The position numbers and the translations under genes were made by a program. A stretch of 64,000 nt of DNA, from contig JBKQIY010000048.1 of the NCBI GenBank assembly GCA_052148155.1, forward strand, positions 11,632 to 75,631, written 5' to 3'. Shown one piece after another: positions 18,679-27,014 of this stretch; the first letter of the stretch is position 1; each line of letters starts with the position of its first letter. This stretch comes from JBBQER01 sp052148155 (GTDB lineage Bacteria > Actinomycetota > Acidimicrobiia > IMCC26256 > PALSA-610). The notes beneath the pieces are model-generated. The model was not told the origin of the DNA. It was given only the letters and a program-made list of their open reading frames with translations, and made no database searches.

Positions 18679-19091
18679 TGGCCAGGACAGATGCCAACCC
18701 GCCGATGCCGGAGTTCTCGACCTCCTACGTCTTGCAGGAGGTCGACCCGAAGTGGCTGACGCAAGCGGTCAAGCCCAAGCAGTTCCTGCACATCGACCAG
18801 GCCGAATGCATCCTCTGCGAAGGTTGCGTCGACATCTGTCCGTGGAAGTGCATTCACATGCTCTCCAACGACGCGATCGACGAAGCCGTCAACGCCGACC
18901 AGCCTGGCGACGACCCGAAGGACCACGTGTTCTTCGTGGTCGACGAAGACGTCTGCACGCGGTGCGCACTGTGCGTCGACCGGTGCCCCACCGGTGTCAT
19001 CATCCTCGGCAAGGTCACCGACCAGTGGGGCGACGGCGACCCGAACGAACGAACCAACCGACACGGCTACGCCTACGGCGTCCGCTTCTAA
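18678..19091 (+). CDS. 2x[4Fe-4S] ferredoxin encoded inside the bc cluster
   Basis: A 137-residue soluble protein with two complete 4Fe-4S motifs, CILCEGCVDICPWKC and CTRCALCVDRCPTGV, separated by an insertion of about 35 acidic residues. It resembles NuoI-type and polyferredoxin-like electron carriers rather than small free ferredoxins. The ATG overlaps the preceding stop by one base. A ferredoxin subunit is not part of textbook bc1 or b6f complexes, so its presence here is notable. It may be an extra electron entry or exit site, or only co-expressed. Confidence 0.85.
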   Translation: MARTDANPPMPEFSTSYVLQEVDPKWLTQAVKPKQFLHIDQAECILCEGCVDICPWKCIHMLSNDAIDEAVNADQPGDDPKDHVFFVVDEDVCTRCALCVDRCPTGVIILGKVTDQWGDGDPNERTNRHGYAYGVRF

Positions 19092-19111
19092 CCGGGAGAT
19101 AGGAAGCTCGG

Positions 19112-19909
19112 GTGGCGAACGGAAACGGGAGCAGCAACGGAAACGGCCACCGCCCGAAGATCGCGGACCGTGTCGCCGCGGTTGGCGACAAGACGCGGTC
19201 GTCGCAGGCATGGAACTCGATATTTCGGCCCGGCTCGATCTACCGCAAGGGTTACACCGACAGTCCCCGCAACCGCTCGTACGTGATCATGAACAACGTG
19301 CTGTACCACCTTCACCCGGTGAAGGTGAAACGGCACGCAGTGAAGGTCTCCTACACGTTGTGCCTCGGAGGCCTGTCGTTCTTCTTGTTCATTCTGCTCA
19401 CGGTCACCGGCATCTTCTTGATGTTCTTCTACCGACCGACCGTGACCGACGCCTACGCCAACGTGCAGAACCTCGAGACCGCTGTCGCGTTCGGTTCACT
19501 CGTACGAAATATGCACCGATGGGCGGCGCACCTCATGGTGCTGTCCGTGTTCTTGCACATGGCGCGTGTCTTCTACCACGGCGCGTACAAGTCGCCGCGC
19601 GAGTTCAACTGGGTGATCGGCATCATCTTGTTGACCCTCACCCTGCTGCTCTCGTTCACCGGTTACCTGCTCCCGTGGGACCAGCTGTCGTTGTGGGCCG
19701 TGACCGTCGGGACGAACATGATGGGTTACACGCCCGTCTTCGGGAGCTCGGTCAACTACGTCCTGCTCGGATCGAGAACCATCAGCGGAGACACACTGCT
19801 GCGCTGGTATGTGCTGCACGTGTTGATGTTGCCGTTCGTGATCGTCATCTTCATGGCCGTCCACTTCTGGAGAGTCCGCAAAGACGGCGGCATCTCCGGA
19901 CCGCTCTAG
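19112..19909 (+). CDS. Cytochrome b, N-terminal half, b6-type (split cytochrome b)
   Basis: A 265-residue haem b protein equivalent to cytochrome b6. Helix B ligands are H135 and H149 (HRWAAH...LH). Helix D ligands are H236 and H251, with 14 residues between them, the spacing typical of b6-type rather than mitochondrial cytochrome b. The loop GYLLPWDQLSLWAV is conserved. The first 55 residues, Asn/Gly-rich at the start, are extra. The GTG start lies 20 bases after the ferredoxin gene. The C-terminal cytochrome b domain is encoded separately by the next gene. Confidence 0.92.
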   Translation: MANGNGSSNGNGHRPKIADRVAAVGDKTRSSQAWNSIFRPGSIYRKGYTDSPRNRSYVIMNNVLYHLHPVKVKRHAVKVSYTLCLGGLSFFLFILLTVTGIFLMFFYRPTVTDAYANVQNLETAVAFGSLVRNMHRWAAHLMVLSVFLHMARVFYHGAYKSPREFNWVIGIILLTLTLLLSFTGYLLPWDQLSLWAVTVGTNMMGYTPVFGSSVNYVLLGSRTISGDTLLRWYVLHVLMLPFVIVIFMAVHFWRVRKDGGISGPL

Positions 19910-19930
19910 CGCGAAGGGAGGCGAAACCAC

Positions 19931-20788
19931 ATGGCCGACGAAGTCCCCGAACATCTCCTCAGACGCAGCCGTGAGCGCCGCAAGGCGCTGGGCCTCCCCG
20001 TAGAAGGCGACGACGGCGACACCGAGAGCGCGCCGGAAGTACCCGCGGCTGACGCCGCAACTTCCGAGCCCGTCGAAGAAGTCGCGCCGGTCGCAGCGGA
20101 CAGCGGCGACGCGATCACCGAAGACAAAGGCGGAGTGCCCGCGCATCTCCTCGAACGCTCGCGGCGCCGCAAGGCCGCGCTCGCGGGCGGAGGCGGCGAC
20201 GCCGCACCCGCCGCAGCAGGAGCCGGCGGCGGAGCCGCACGCACCGCGACCGCGGTCGCGGCGCCAGCGCCGACCGGGACCGGTCCCGGTGGCCACACGC
20301 AGCGGCTGCTCACCGTCGTGAAGTCGGGTTCAATCCAACAGACGCGCGCCGAGGCCCAGGACAAGGTCCACGTGTGGCCGCATCTGCTCGTGCTCGAGTT
20401 CGCGTCGATCCTGTCGTTGATGGCGTTCCTCACCGTGTTCTCGGCGCTGGTCAAAGCTCCCCTGCTCGGCCTCGCCGACGTCAACAGCACACCGAACCCG
20501 TCGAAGGCGCCGTGGTACTTCCTCGGACTGCAAGAACTCCTGAAGATGTTCAACCCGGCCGTCGCCGGTGTGTTGATTCCCGGTATCGCGCTCGGGTTGC
20601 TCGCGATCACGCCCTACATAGACAAGAACCCGTCGCACAAACCGACCGACCGGAAGTTCGCGATCACGATGATGTCGATGTTCTTGATGATGTGGGCGAC
20701 GCTCGTCATCATCGGATGTTTCTTCCGCGGACCAGGATTCAACTTCGTGTTCCCGTGGGACAAACAAGGAATATTCTTCGAGCTGTAG
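19931..20788 (+). CDS. Cytochrome b C-terminal half (subunit IV-like) with repeated N-terminal motif
   Basis: A 285-residue protein. The C-terminal 150 residues are a three-helix cytochrome b C-domain (subunit IV-like) with the Qo-site loop NPSKAPWYFLGLQELL; the usual PEWY glutamate is replaced by Ala (A193-P-W-Y196). The first 135 residues are Ala/Glu/Pro-rich and hydrophilic, and contain a motif twice: VPEHLLRRSRERRKAL (residues 5-20) and VPAHLLERSRRRKAAL (69-84). The leader has a strong GGGAGG ribosome site. It must pair with the preceding b6-like gene to form the quinol-oxidising core. Confidence 0.9.
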   Translation: MADEVPEHLLRRSRERRKALGLPVEGDDGDTESAPEVPAADAATSEPVEEVAPVAADSGDAITEDKGGVPAHLLERSRRRKAALAGGGGDAAPAAAGAGGGAARTATAVAAPAPTGTGPGGHTQRLLTVVKSGSIQQTRAEAQDKVHVWPHLLVLEFASILSLMAFLTVFSALVKAPLLGLADVNSTPNPSKAPWYFLGLQELLKMFNPAVAGVLIPGIALGLLAITPYIDKNPSHKPTDRKFAITMMSMFLMMWATLVIIGCFFRGPGFNFVFPWDKQGIFFEL

Positions 20789-20798
20789 GAGCTGTGCG

Positions 20799-21644
20799 AT
20801 GGCAGTCGCCATCCCGATCATCGTCATCCTTGTCCTCGCCGTCGGCACGACCATCGTGCTCGCCGCGAACCGTCAACGCGGCACGACCGGCTTGCTGTCG
20901 CGCGAGACGCGCCGGCGCGACTCCGCCACCGAACCGGCGCCGAGTGCTGAGCTGTCAACCTCGACCGAGCTCGAAACCGCCGGCCGCGAACGGGCCGACG
21001 ACACTCGCGCCACGTATGAGAACGTCCCCGCGGCCCGCGGACGTGGCGATGTCACACGCTGGGAACCGGTCGATGAGGAGGAGCTCGGTGTCGCCCGCCG
21101 ACAGTTCCTCAACCGGGGTCTGGGCCTGGTCGTCGGGTTTTCGCTCGCCGGTTTCGGCGCCGCATGCCTCGGGTTCTTGTGGCCGACCGGTTCGTCGGGC
21201 TTCGGCGGCAAGATCGGGGCCGGCAAGACCAGCGACATCATCACGTATGTCACGTCACACGCCGCGCCGTTCTACGTTCCCGAGGCGCGTGCCTACGTCC
21301 AGCAGTATCCGGCAGTGGATCTCCCGGCCGCGAAGAAGGTCTACAGCGCGGTGACCTATGCGGGCATGGAAGCGGGTTTCATCGCGCTGTATCAGCGTTG
21401 CGTACACCTGGGTTGTCGCGTGCCGTGGTGCCAGACGTCGCAGTGGTTCGAGTGCCCGTGCCACGGCTCGAAATACAACCGTGTCGGCGAGAAGAAAGCC
21501 GGTCCGGCACCTCGGGGTCTCGACCGGTTCGCGATCATCGTGGGCGGCGGAATGTTGACGATCAACACCGGCGACATCGAGCTCGGACCACCGATCGGCA
21601 CGAACACGACCGGACAGCAACAGGAAGGACCGCTTTGCGTCTGA
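20799..21644 (+). CDS. Rieske iron-sulphur protein of the bc complex
   Basis: A 281-residue Rieske 2Fe-2S subunit. Ligands are C201 and H203 (CVHLGC) and C219 and H222 (CPCHGS), with C206 and C221 as the stabilising disulphide; an extra C211 lies between them. It has an unusual two-span N-terminus: a first helix at residues 3-23, a charged 75-residue stretch, then RRQFLNRG before a second helix (about 106-127), which looks like a Tat-type anchor. It follows the cytochrome b genes with a 10 bp gap. Confidence 0.93.
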   Translation: MAVAIPIIVILVLAVGTTIVLAANRQRGTTGLLSRETRRRDSATEPAPSAELSTSTELETAGRERADDTRATYENVPAARGRGDVTRWEPVDEEELGVARRQFLNRGLGLVVGFSLAGFGAACLGFLWPTGSSGFGGKIGAGKTSDIITYVTSHAAPFYVPEARAYVQQYPAVDLPAAKKVYSAVTYAGMEAGFIALYQRCVHLGCRVPWCQTSQWFECPCHGSKYNRVGEKKAGPAPRGLDRFAIIVGGGMLTINTGDIELGPPIGTNTTGQQQEGPLCV

Positions 21645-21696
21645 TCAGCACTCATCGTCGCGAACCCGAGGCGATGGATGCCGCGTGGAGTGTGTC

Positions 21697-23190
21697 GTGA
21701 CTGTTCGCCACGTTCTCATCGGCCTGAACCTCGTCGCGGTCCTCGCGATCATCGTCTATGTGATCTGGGCGGTGCTGTCGCCCAAACGCGCCTCCGACGA
21801 GACGATGCCGGCCAATCTCACGCCGTTCCTCGCCGACGACGATCTGGAAAGTCGCCGCCTCGAGCGCGTGCAGGGTTGGGCGCTCCTGTTTGCGGCGATC
21901 GTCGCGGTGGCGCTGCCGTTGTACTGGCTGCATGAGCCCGCCCGTCAGAAGGAGTCGGTCAACTACTTCAATCAGAACGCGGTTTCCCGCGGCGAGGTCC
22001 TGTTCTCGAACTCCGCGATGCTCACCTACGACCCGACCAATTCACTGCAATGCGCCAACTGCCACGGCGTCACCGGAGGGGGCGGTCAGGTCCCGACGTT
22101 CGTCAACGGCCAAGCGGTGATCTGGCAGGCGCCGCCGCTCAACACGGTCTTCGAACGCTTCGAGGAAGATCCCGATTGCTCGATGCCGGTCGACGACCAA
22201 CCTGACGGCACCATCTGCGACATCACCGACATCATCACCTACGGCCGGCCCGGAACACCGATGCAGGGGTGGGGCGTAGCCGGCGGCGGCCCGAAGAACG
22301 TGCAATCGATCCAAGACCTCGTCGCGTACTTGCGCACGATCCAGCTGACGCCCGCGCAGATCAAGGCGCAGGAGGCGGCCAACATCCCCGCGGCGCGGTC
22401 CACCGATCCCAATACCGTGTGCCCGCAGTACGTCACGTGCCCAGTCGTGCAAGAGGACGCGGCACGGGCGACCCTCGAAACCGACACCAAGGCCTTCGAC
22501 GCCGATCGCACCGCGCTCCAAGCAGCGCTCATGCAACCAGACGCGACCGATGCCCAACTCACCATGACGTGCGACTCGATCATCGCCCAGGTGAAGACGA
22601 ACCCCAAAACGGTGATTCCGGCCCAAGCCGTCGCGTGCGGGACGTACACGACAGCCGCAGCGCTCGTCACGACCGACCAGAACGCGTTGGCCTGGACCAT
22701 CAGCTGGGTGGCACGCCGCGTGAACGTGAGCGATGGGCAGATCCTGTTCGAGGCGAACTGCGCGCGGTGCCACACCCAGGGCTGGTCGACCTTCGATTCG
22801 GCCGTTCCGCCCGATCAACCGGGCGGCATCGACGGGCTCGGCCCGCCGGGCGGCGGCGGTGGCATCGGTGGTGGGATCGGCCCTAATCTCCGCAACGGTG
22901 ACGAGATCCGCCGCTTCGGCGACGACCTGTCCGGCGGGTTCGCGGCGCAGGTCAGTTTCGTGATGACCGGGTCGATGCCGTTCAAGGCGTACGGCAATGC
23001 CGGCATCGGATCCGGCCGCATGCCAGGCTTTGCCAACATGCTGACAAAGGATCAGATTTCAGAGATCGTGAGCTACGAGCGATACTGCCTCGACTCGTCG
23101 ACGTTCACTGCGACCGAGCCGGTGTGCGCGACTCCGACGACGTCGGAGGTGGCGCCGACCACAACGACGACCGTGAAAGCGGCGGGATGA
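21697..23190 (+). CDS. Membrane-anchored dihaem cytochrome c of the bc complex
   Basis: A 497-residue cytochrome with one N-terminal transmembrane helix and a second hydrophobic segment near residue 65, then two c-type haem sites, CANCH (119-123) and CARCH (355-359). The stretch between the haems has six further cysteines and the C-terminus two more, so disulphides are likely. A Gly-rich loop follows haem 2, and the tail is Thr-rich. I chose the GTG at 21697 because GGAG lies six bases upstream; a GTG at 21685 is possible. It should take electrons from the Rieske protein outside the membrane. Confidence 0.9.
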   Translation: MTVRHVLIGLNLVAVLAIIVYVIWAVLSPKRASDETMPANLTPFLADDDLESRRLERVQGWALLFAAIVAVALPLYWLHEPARQKESVNYFNQNAVSRGEVLFSNSAMLTYDPTNSLQCANCHGVTGGGGQVPTFVNGQAVIWQAPPLNTVFERFEEDPDCSMPVDDQPDGTICDITDIITYGRPGTPMQGWGVAGGGPKNVQSIQDLVAYLRTIQLTPAQIKAQEAANIPAARSTDPNTVCPQYVTCPVVQEDAARATLETDTKAFDADRTALQAALMQPDATDAQLTMTCDSIIAQVKTNPKTVIPAQAVACGTYTTAAALVTTDQNALAWTISWVARRVNVSDGQILFEANCARCHTQGWSTFDSAVPPDQPGGIDGLGPPGGGGGIGGGIGPNLRNGDEIRRFGDDLSGGFAAQVSFVMTGSMPFKAYGNAGIGSGRMPGFANMLTKDQISEIVSYERYCLDSSTFTATEPVCATPTTSEVAPTTTTTVKAAG

Positions 23191-23194
23191 CACG

Positions 23195-24007
23195 ATGCTG
23201 ACGCACTTCGTCGCCGAGATCATCGAGGGCCCCGCCCACCCCAACCTGTGGAATCCGACCATCCTCGGGGTGCTCGTCGTCCTGTCCGCAATCGGACTGT
23301 TCTGCGGGTCCACGTACCTGCTGCTGGCAACCAATCTCGGGGCCCGGCTCGGATTCCTCGTCGCGTTCGCGTCGCTGACTGGGTTCTTGGTCATACTCAC
23401 CACGCTGTGGCTCACGTCGGGCAACAGCGGCATCGACCCGCCGCACGGCATCTCGCCGTCCTGGTCGGTGGTCGACGTCGTGAGCAATCCGGCAGAGTCG
23501 AAGATCCCCGCGGTGCGTGACATCGCCACGAAAGGCACACTCGCCACCGAAACCCAACTCGGCAACCTGCGCCCGGCCATGGACGCGGCGCTCGTCACCG
23601 CGGCCCCGATCGCGGGCGTGACACCCGCATCGCAGCCGTTCGCCAAGTTCTCGGCGTCGCTCGCCTATCTCACCGACTTCCCGGGCTACAAGACATACCT
23701 GCTCGGTGGTGGCACCAAGAACCTCTTCTGGCACAACCACGAGTACGCGGCCGCGCAGTTCTGCCCGACCGAGGCGAACACCCCACCGGGCGCGGTGCCC
23801 GCGTGCGACCCCTTGCAACCGACCGGGTACGCCATCCTCAGCTACAACTTCGGTTCGTTGCGCGAGCCTGTCGTGTTCCAGTTCTGGATTCCGTCACTGC
23901 TCTTATTCGGTCTGTCGCTGCTGGGCCTGCACTGGTACGAACTCGACGAGCGGAGGCGCAAGAAGGCCGCGCTCGCACCGGTGCCGGTCCCGACACCGGG
24001 CGCCTAG
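23195..24007 (+). CDS. Unrecognised membrane protein of the bc cluster
   Basis: A 270-residue protein I cannot assign. Two adjacent helices lie near the N-terminus (about 22-45 and 50-72). A 150-residue extracytoplasmic-type domain with two Cys (FCPTE and PACDPL) follows, and one helix (about 231-250) sits before a basic C-terminus. It starts four bases after the cytochrome c stop, so it is surely co-expressed. It is likely a structural subunit of the complex or an assembly factor (inference). Confidence 0.75.
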   Translation: MLTHFVAEIIEGPAHPNLWNPTILGVLVVLSAIGLFCGSTYLLLATNLGARLGFLVAFASLTGFLVILTTLWLTSGNSGIDPPHGISPSWSVVDVVSNPAESKIPAVRDIATKGTLATETQLGNLRPAMDAALVTAAPIAGVTPASQPFAKFSASLAYLTDFPGYKTYLLGGGTKNLFWHNHEYAAAQFCPTEANTPPGAVPACDPLQPTGYAILSYNFGSLREPVVFQFWIPSLLLFGLSLLGLHWYELDERRRKKAALAPVPVPTPGA

Positions 24008-24024
24008 GACCGAGGAGGTCTCGC

Positions 24025-24168
24025 ATGGTTCTCGCGCAGCAGCTCATCGACGCGAGTAAAGAAGGCGGTGCCGCCTTCCTCGCCTTCGCGATCATGGTTT
24101 TCCTGTTTGCCGGCTCGCTGTTCTACATGGACAAGGTGCGTCGCCGCCGCGACGAGCGAGGCCGTTAA
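24025..24168 (+). CDS. 47-residue single-span membrane protein
   Basis: A small gene with a very good ribosome site (GAGGAGG, 24011-24017) and an ATG start. The product has an amphipathic N-terminus, one helix (about residues 17-34, AFLAFAIMVFLFAGSLFYM) and a strongly basic tail. It closes the bc cluster. Tiny single-helix subunits are common in b6f and oxidase complexes, so a structural subunit is plausible, but no homology is claimed. Confidence 0.65.
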   Translation: MVLAQQLIDASKEGGAAFLAFAIMVFLFAGSLFYMDKVRRRRDERGR

Positions 24169-24678
24169 GACACGGCCGCTGATGTCGTCGCGACGACACA
24201 TCCGTCGCCACGACTGGGACCGCTGCGACTGCTGGGAACGCATCTCCGGGGCTGAAGATCGCGTCCTGGCGGGGCGGCCGCGAGACCGGCGTACGGAGAC
24301 ACGGATCTGGCGCACAACACGCGCAACGTCGGTGACCGGTGGCTCACCGCGCACGGCATACTCGAGCGGACCGTTCGCGCATTCCGTCGTGAGCTGCGAC
24401 CGTTTCGGGATCCGGACGTTGCCGCGGCTGACCGCCCACCGCGGCGCACACCCCTCGCAGGACACGAGATGAGTCGAGCGCCTGTTTCGTTGTCGAGGTC
24501 GGGACCGCCCGTGATCGCGTGCCGGCAACGACCGTCGTCGACAGAACCTCGATCGGAGCCGTGGCCTGCCTGCACGTTGATTGCGTACCAGTCGGTCTCG
24601 GCTCGTTCAGCGGCACCCTCTCAGAGCCCTGACCGCGGCGGCACGGCGAGCACGCAAGACCGTGTACACCGATGAATG
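24169..24678. other. Intergenic region between convergent bc and haem clusters
   Basis: 510 bases with no supported gene. Short open frames exist on both strands, but none has a ribosome site, recognisable domain or sustained GC-rich third positions. I see no clear terminator hairpin with a T-run and no repeat. Confidence 0.5.
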
Positions 24679-25989
24679 TCAGGCGCGTTTCACGCTTTCG
24701 GCCGCAAGTTCGACGGTGCGGTCGATGTCGGCGTCGGTGTGGGCGAGGCTTGGGAACAGCGTCTCGTATCCGCTCGGGGCGACGTACACGCCGCGGTCGA
24801 GCAGGCCATGGAACCAGGCCGCGTAGCGTGGATGGTCGGCGGCGCGTGCGTCGTCGTAGTTGCGGACCGGCGCCCCGGCAAAGAATGCTCCGACGAGCGT
24901 GAACGCCCGCGTGACCTGCGCGGCAACGCCGGCTGCCGCGAACGCGGCGCGCAGCCCGGCCGCGAATCGTTCGGCGGTCTCTACGAGTGTGTCGTAGGCG
25001 CTGACGTCGAGGCGTTCGAGTACCGCAAGCCCGGCCGCGGTTGCCAACGGATTCCCGGACAACGTCCCGGCTTGGTATACCGGCCCGAGCGGTGCGAGCT
25101 CGTCCATCACCGCCGCGGGTCCTCCGACCGCGGCCAACGGCAAACCTCCGCCTACCACTTTCCCGAATATCGACAGGTCGGGCGTGATCGCGAACCGTTC
25201 CTGCGCGCCACCGACACCCACTCGGAAGCCGGTAATCACCTCGTCGAAGACGAGCAATGCGCCGTGGTTGGTGCATCGGTCGCGCAGTCCGGTCAGGAAC
25301 CCGGCGTCGGGCGGCACGAGGCCCATGTTCGCGGCGATGGGTTCGACGAGTACCGCGGCGATCTGCGATCCGTGCTCGGCGAGCGCAAGGTCGAGCGCGT
25401 CGAGGTCGTTGTAGGGAACCACGACCGTGTCGGCGACGGTGCCCGACGTCACGCCGGCCGATCCGGGGAGTCCCAATGTCGCGACGCCGCTTCCGGCCTG
25501 GGCCAGCAGCGAGTCGACATGGCCGTGGTAGCAGCCCGCGAACTTCACGATCTTCGGCCGGCCCGTCACCCCGCGGGCGAGCCGAACTGCCGTCATCGCG
25601 GCCTCCGTGCCGGACGACACGAGGCGGACCTTTTCGACCGACGGGACGCGCGCACAGATCGCTTCGGCCAGCTCAACCTCGCGTGTGGTGGGCGCGCCGA
25701 ACGATGTGCCGTCGGCCGCGGCTCGTTGCACCGCCTCGACGACCGCCGGATGTGCGTGGCCGAGGATCGAAGCGCCCCACGACTGCACGTAGTCGAGGTA
25801 CTCGCGACCGTCGGTGTCGACGAGGTAGGCGCCGTGGGCGCGAGCCACGAAGAACGGTTCACCACCAACGGCCCCGAATGCGCGCACCGGAGAGTTGACA
25901 CCACCGGGAATACATCCCGCGGCCCGCTCGAACAACGAGCGTGATCCAGCGGCCGACGCCGCGCGCTGGCCGGTCGGCCCCGCCTTCAT
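24679..25989 (-). CDS. hemL: Glutamate-1-semialdehyde 2,1-aminomutase
   Basis: PLP enzyme of the C5 pathway that makes 5-aminolevulinate from glutamate-1-semialdehyde; cytoplasmic, 436 residues. Clear signatures: GGVNSPVRAFGAVGG near the start, AGCYHGHVDSLL, LLVFDEVITGFRVG, and the PLP lysine in FGKVVGGGLPLAAVGG. It is the last gene of the haem operon, 25 bp after hemB. A second, GSA-aminotransferase-like gene at 56363-57727 lacks these hemL-specific signatures. Confidence 0.95.
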   Translation of the reverse strand: MKAGPTGQRAASAAGSRSLFERAAGCIPGGVNSPVRAFGAVGGEPFFVARAHGAYLVDTDGREYLDYVQSWGASILGHAHPAVVEAVQRAAADGTSFGAPTTREVELAEAICARVPSVEKVRLVSSGTEAAMTAVRLARGVTGRPKIVKFAGCYHGHVDSLLAQAGSGVATLGLPGSAGVTSGTVADTVVVPYNDLDALDLALAEHGSQIAAVLVEPIAANMGLVPPDAGFLTGLRDRCTNHGALLVFDEVITGFRVGVGGAQERFAITPDLSIFGKVVGGGLPLAAVGGPAAVMDELAPLGPVYQAGTLSGNPLATAAGLAVLERLDVSAYDTLVETAERFAAGLRAAFAAAGVAAQVTRAFTLVGAFFAGAPVRNYDDARAADHPRYAAWFHGLLDRGVYVAPSGYETLFPSLAHTDADIDRTVELAAESVKRA

Positions 25990-26014
25990 CTCGACGTCCG
26001 GCTGAGAGGTCGTC

Positions 26015-26998
26015 TCACGAGTGTTGGATGAGCTCCGCGACCTCGCGGGCGAAGTAGGTGACCACGATGTCGGCTCCGGCGCGCCTGATCGCGAGCAGGT
26101 GCTCCAAGGCGGTCGCGGTCCCGTCGAGCCAGCCGAGCTGTGCGGCGGCTTTCACCATCGCATATTCGCCGCTCACATGGTACGCGGCGACGGGAACGTC
26201 GAACGAGTTGCGGATCTGCGCGATCACGTCGAGATACGCCAGGGCCGGTTTCACCATCACGATGTCCGCGCCCTCTTCGACGTCGAGCGCGACCTCGGCG
26301 ATCGCCTCACGTGCGTTCGCCGAGTCCATCTGGTATCCGCGGCGGTCACCGAACTGGGGTGCGCATTCGGCCGCGTCGCGGAACGGCCCGTACAGCGCGG
26401 ACGCGTATTTCGCGGCGTACGCGAGGATCGCCACGTGCGAGTTCCCGGTGCTGTCGAGCGCATGACGGATTGCGCCGACCTGGCCGTCCATCATCCCCGA
26501 CGGTGCGATCACATCGGCGCCGGCGGTCGCCTGCGCGACCGCGATGGTCGCGTATCGTTCGAGGGTCGCGTCGTTGTCGACTTGACCGTCGTTCGTGAGG
26601 ACACCGCAATGTCCGTGGTCGGTGTACTCGTCGAGGCAGTCGTCGGCCATCAACACGAGCGTGTCGCCGACTTCGTCGCGCAGTGTTCGCAACGCGATCT
26701 GCACGACACCGTCGGCCGCGTCGGCTTGCGAGCCGCGCGCATCTTTATGTTCGGGAATACCGAACAACATGACGGCCGGAACGCCGAGGTCGGCCAGTGC
26801 ATGCACCTCTTTGCGGAGGCTTTCCTGGGTGTGTTGCACGACCCCCGGCATCGAAACCACCGGCTCGGGAGCGTCGATTCCTGCTTTCACGAACAGGGGG
26901 GCGACGAGGTCGTCGACCCGCAAGCGGTGTTCGGCAACCAGCCGCCGTAACGCGGGGGTGCGCCGCAAACGGCGCATCCGATGCTCAGGAAACGACAC
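26015..26998 (-). CDS. hemB: Delta-aminolevulinic acid dehydratase (porphobilinogen synthase)
   Basis: Condenses two aminolevulinate molecules to porphobilinogen; 327 residues. The Schiff-base lysine of the P-site is in DIVMVKPALAYLD, the second lysine in LAYAAKYASALYGPFRDA, and the conserved N-terminal RRLRRTPALR is present. The metal-loop segment reads LMADDCLDEYTDHGHCGV, with Asp rather than Cys at some zinc positions. Start is a GTG; the gene follows cobA/hemD by 16 bp. Confidence 0.95.
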   Translation of the reverse strand: MSFPEHRMRRLRRTPALRRLVAEHRLRVDDLVAPLFVKAGIDAPEPVVSMPGVVQHTQESLRKEVHALADLGVPAVMLFGIPEHKDARGSQADAADGVVQIALRTLRDEVGDTLVLMADDCLDEYTDHGHCGVLTNDGQVDNDATLERYATIAVAQATAGADVIAPSGMMDGQVGAIRHALDSTGNSHVAILAYAAKYASALYGPFRDAAECAPQFGDRRGYQMDSANAREAIAEVALDVEEGADIVMVKPALAYLDVIAQIRNSFDVPVAAYHVSGEYAMVKAAAQLGWLDGTATALEHLLAIRRAGADIVVTYFAREVAELIQHS

Positions 26999-27014
26999 GC
27001 TGCGATGGTACCTG

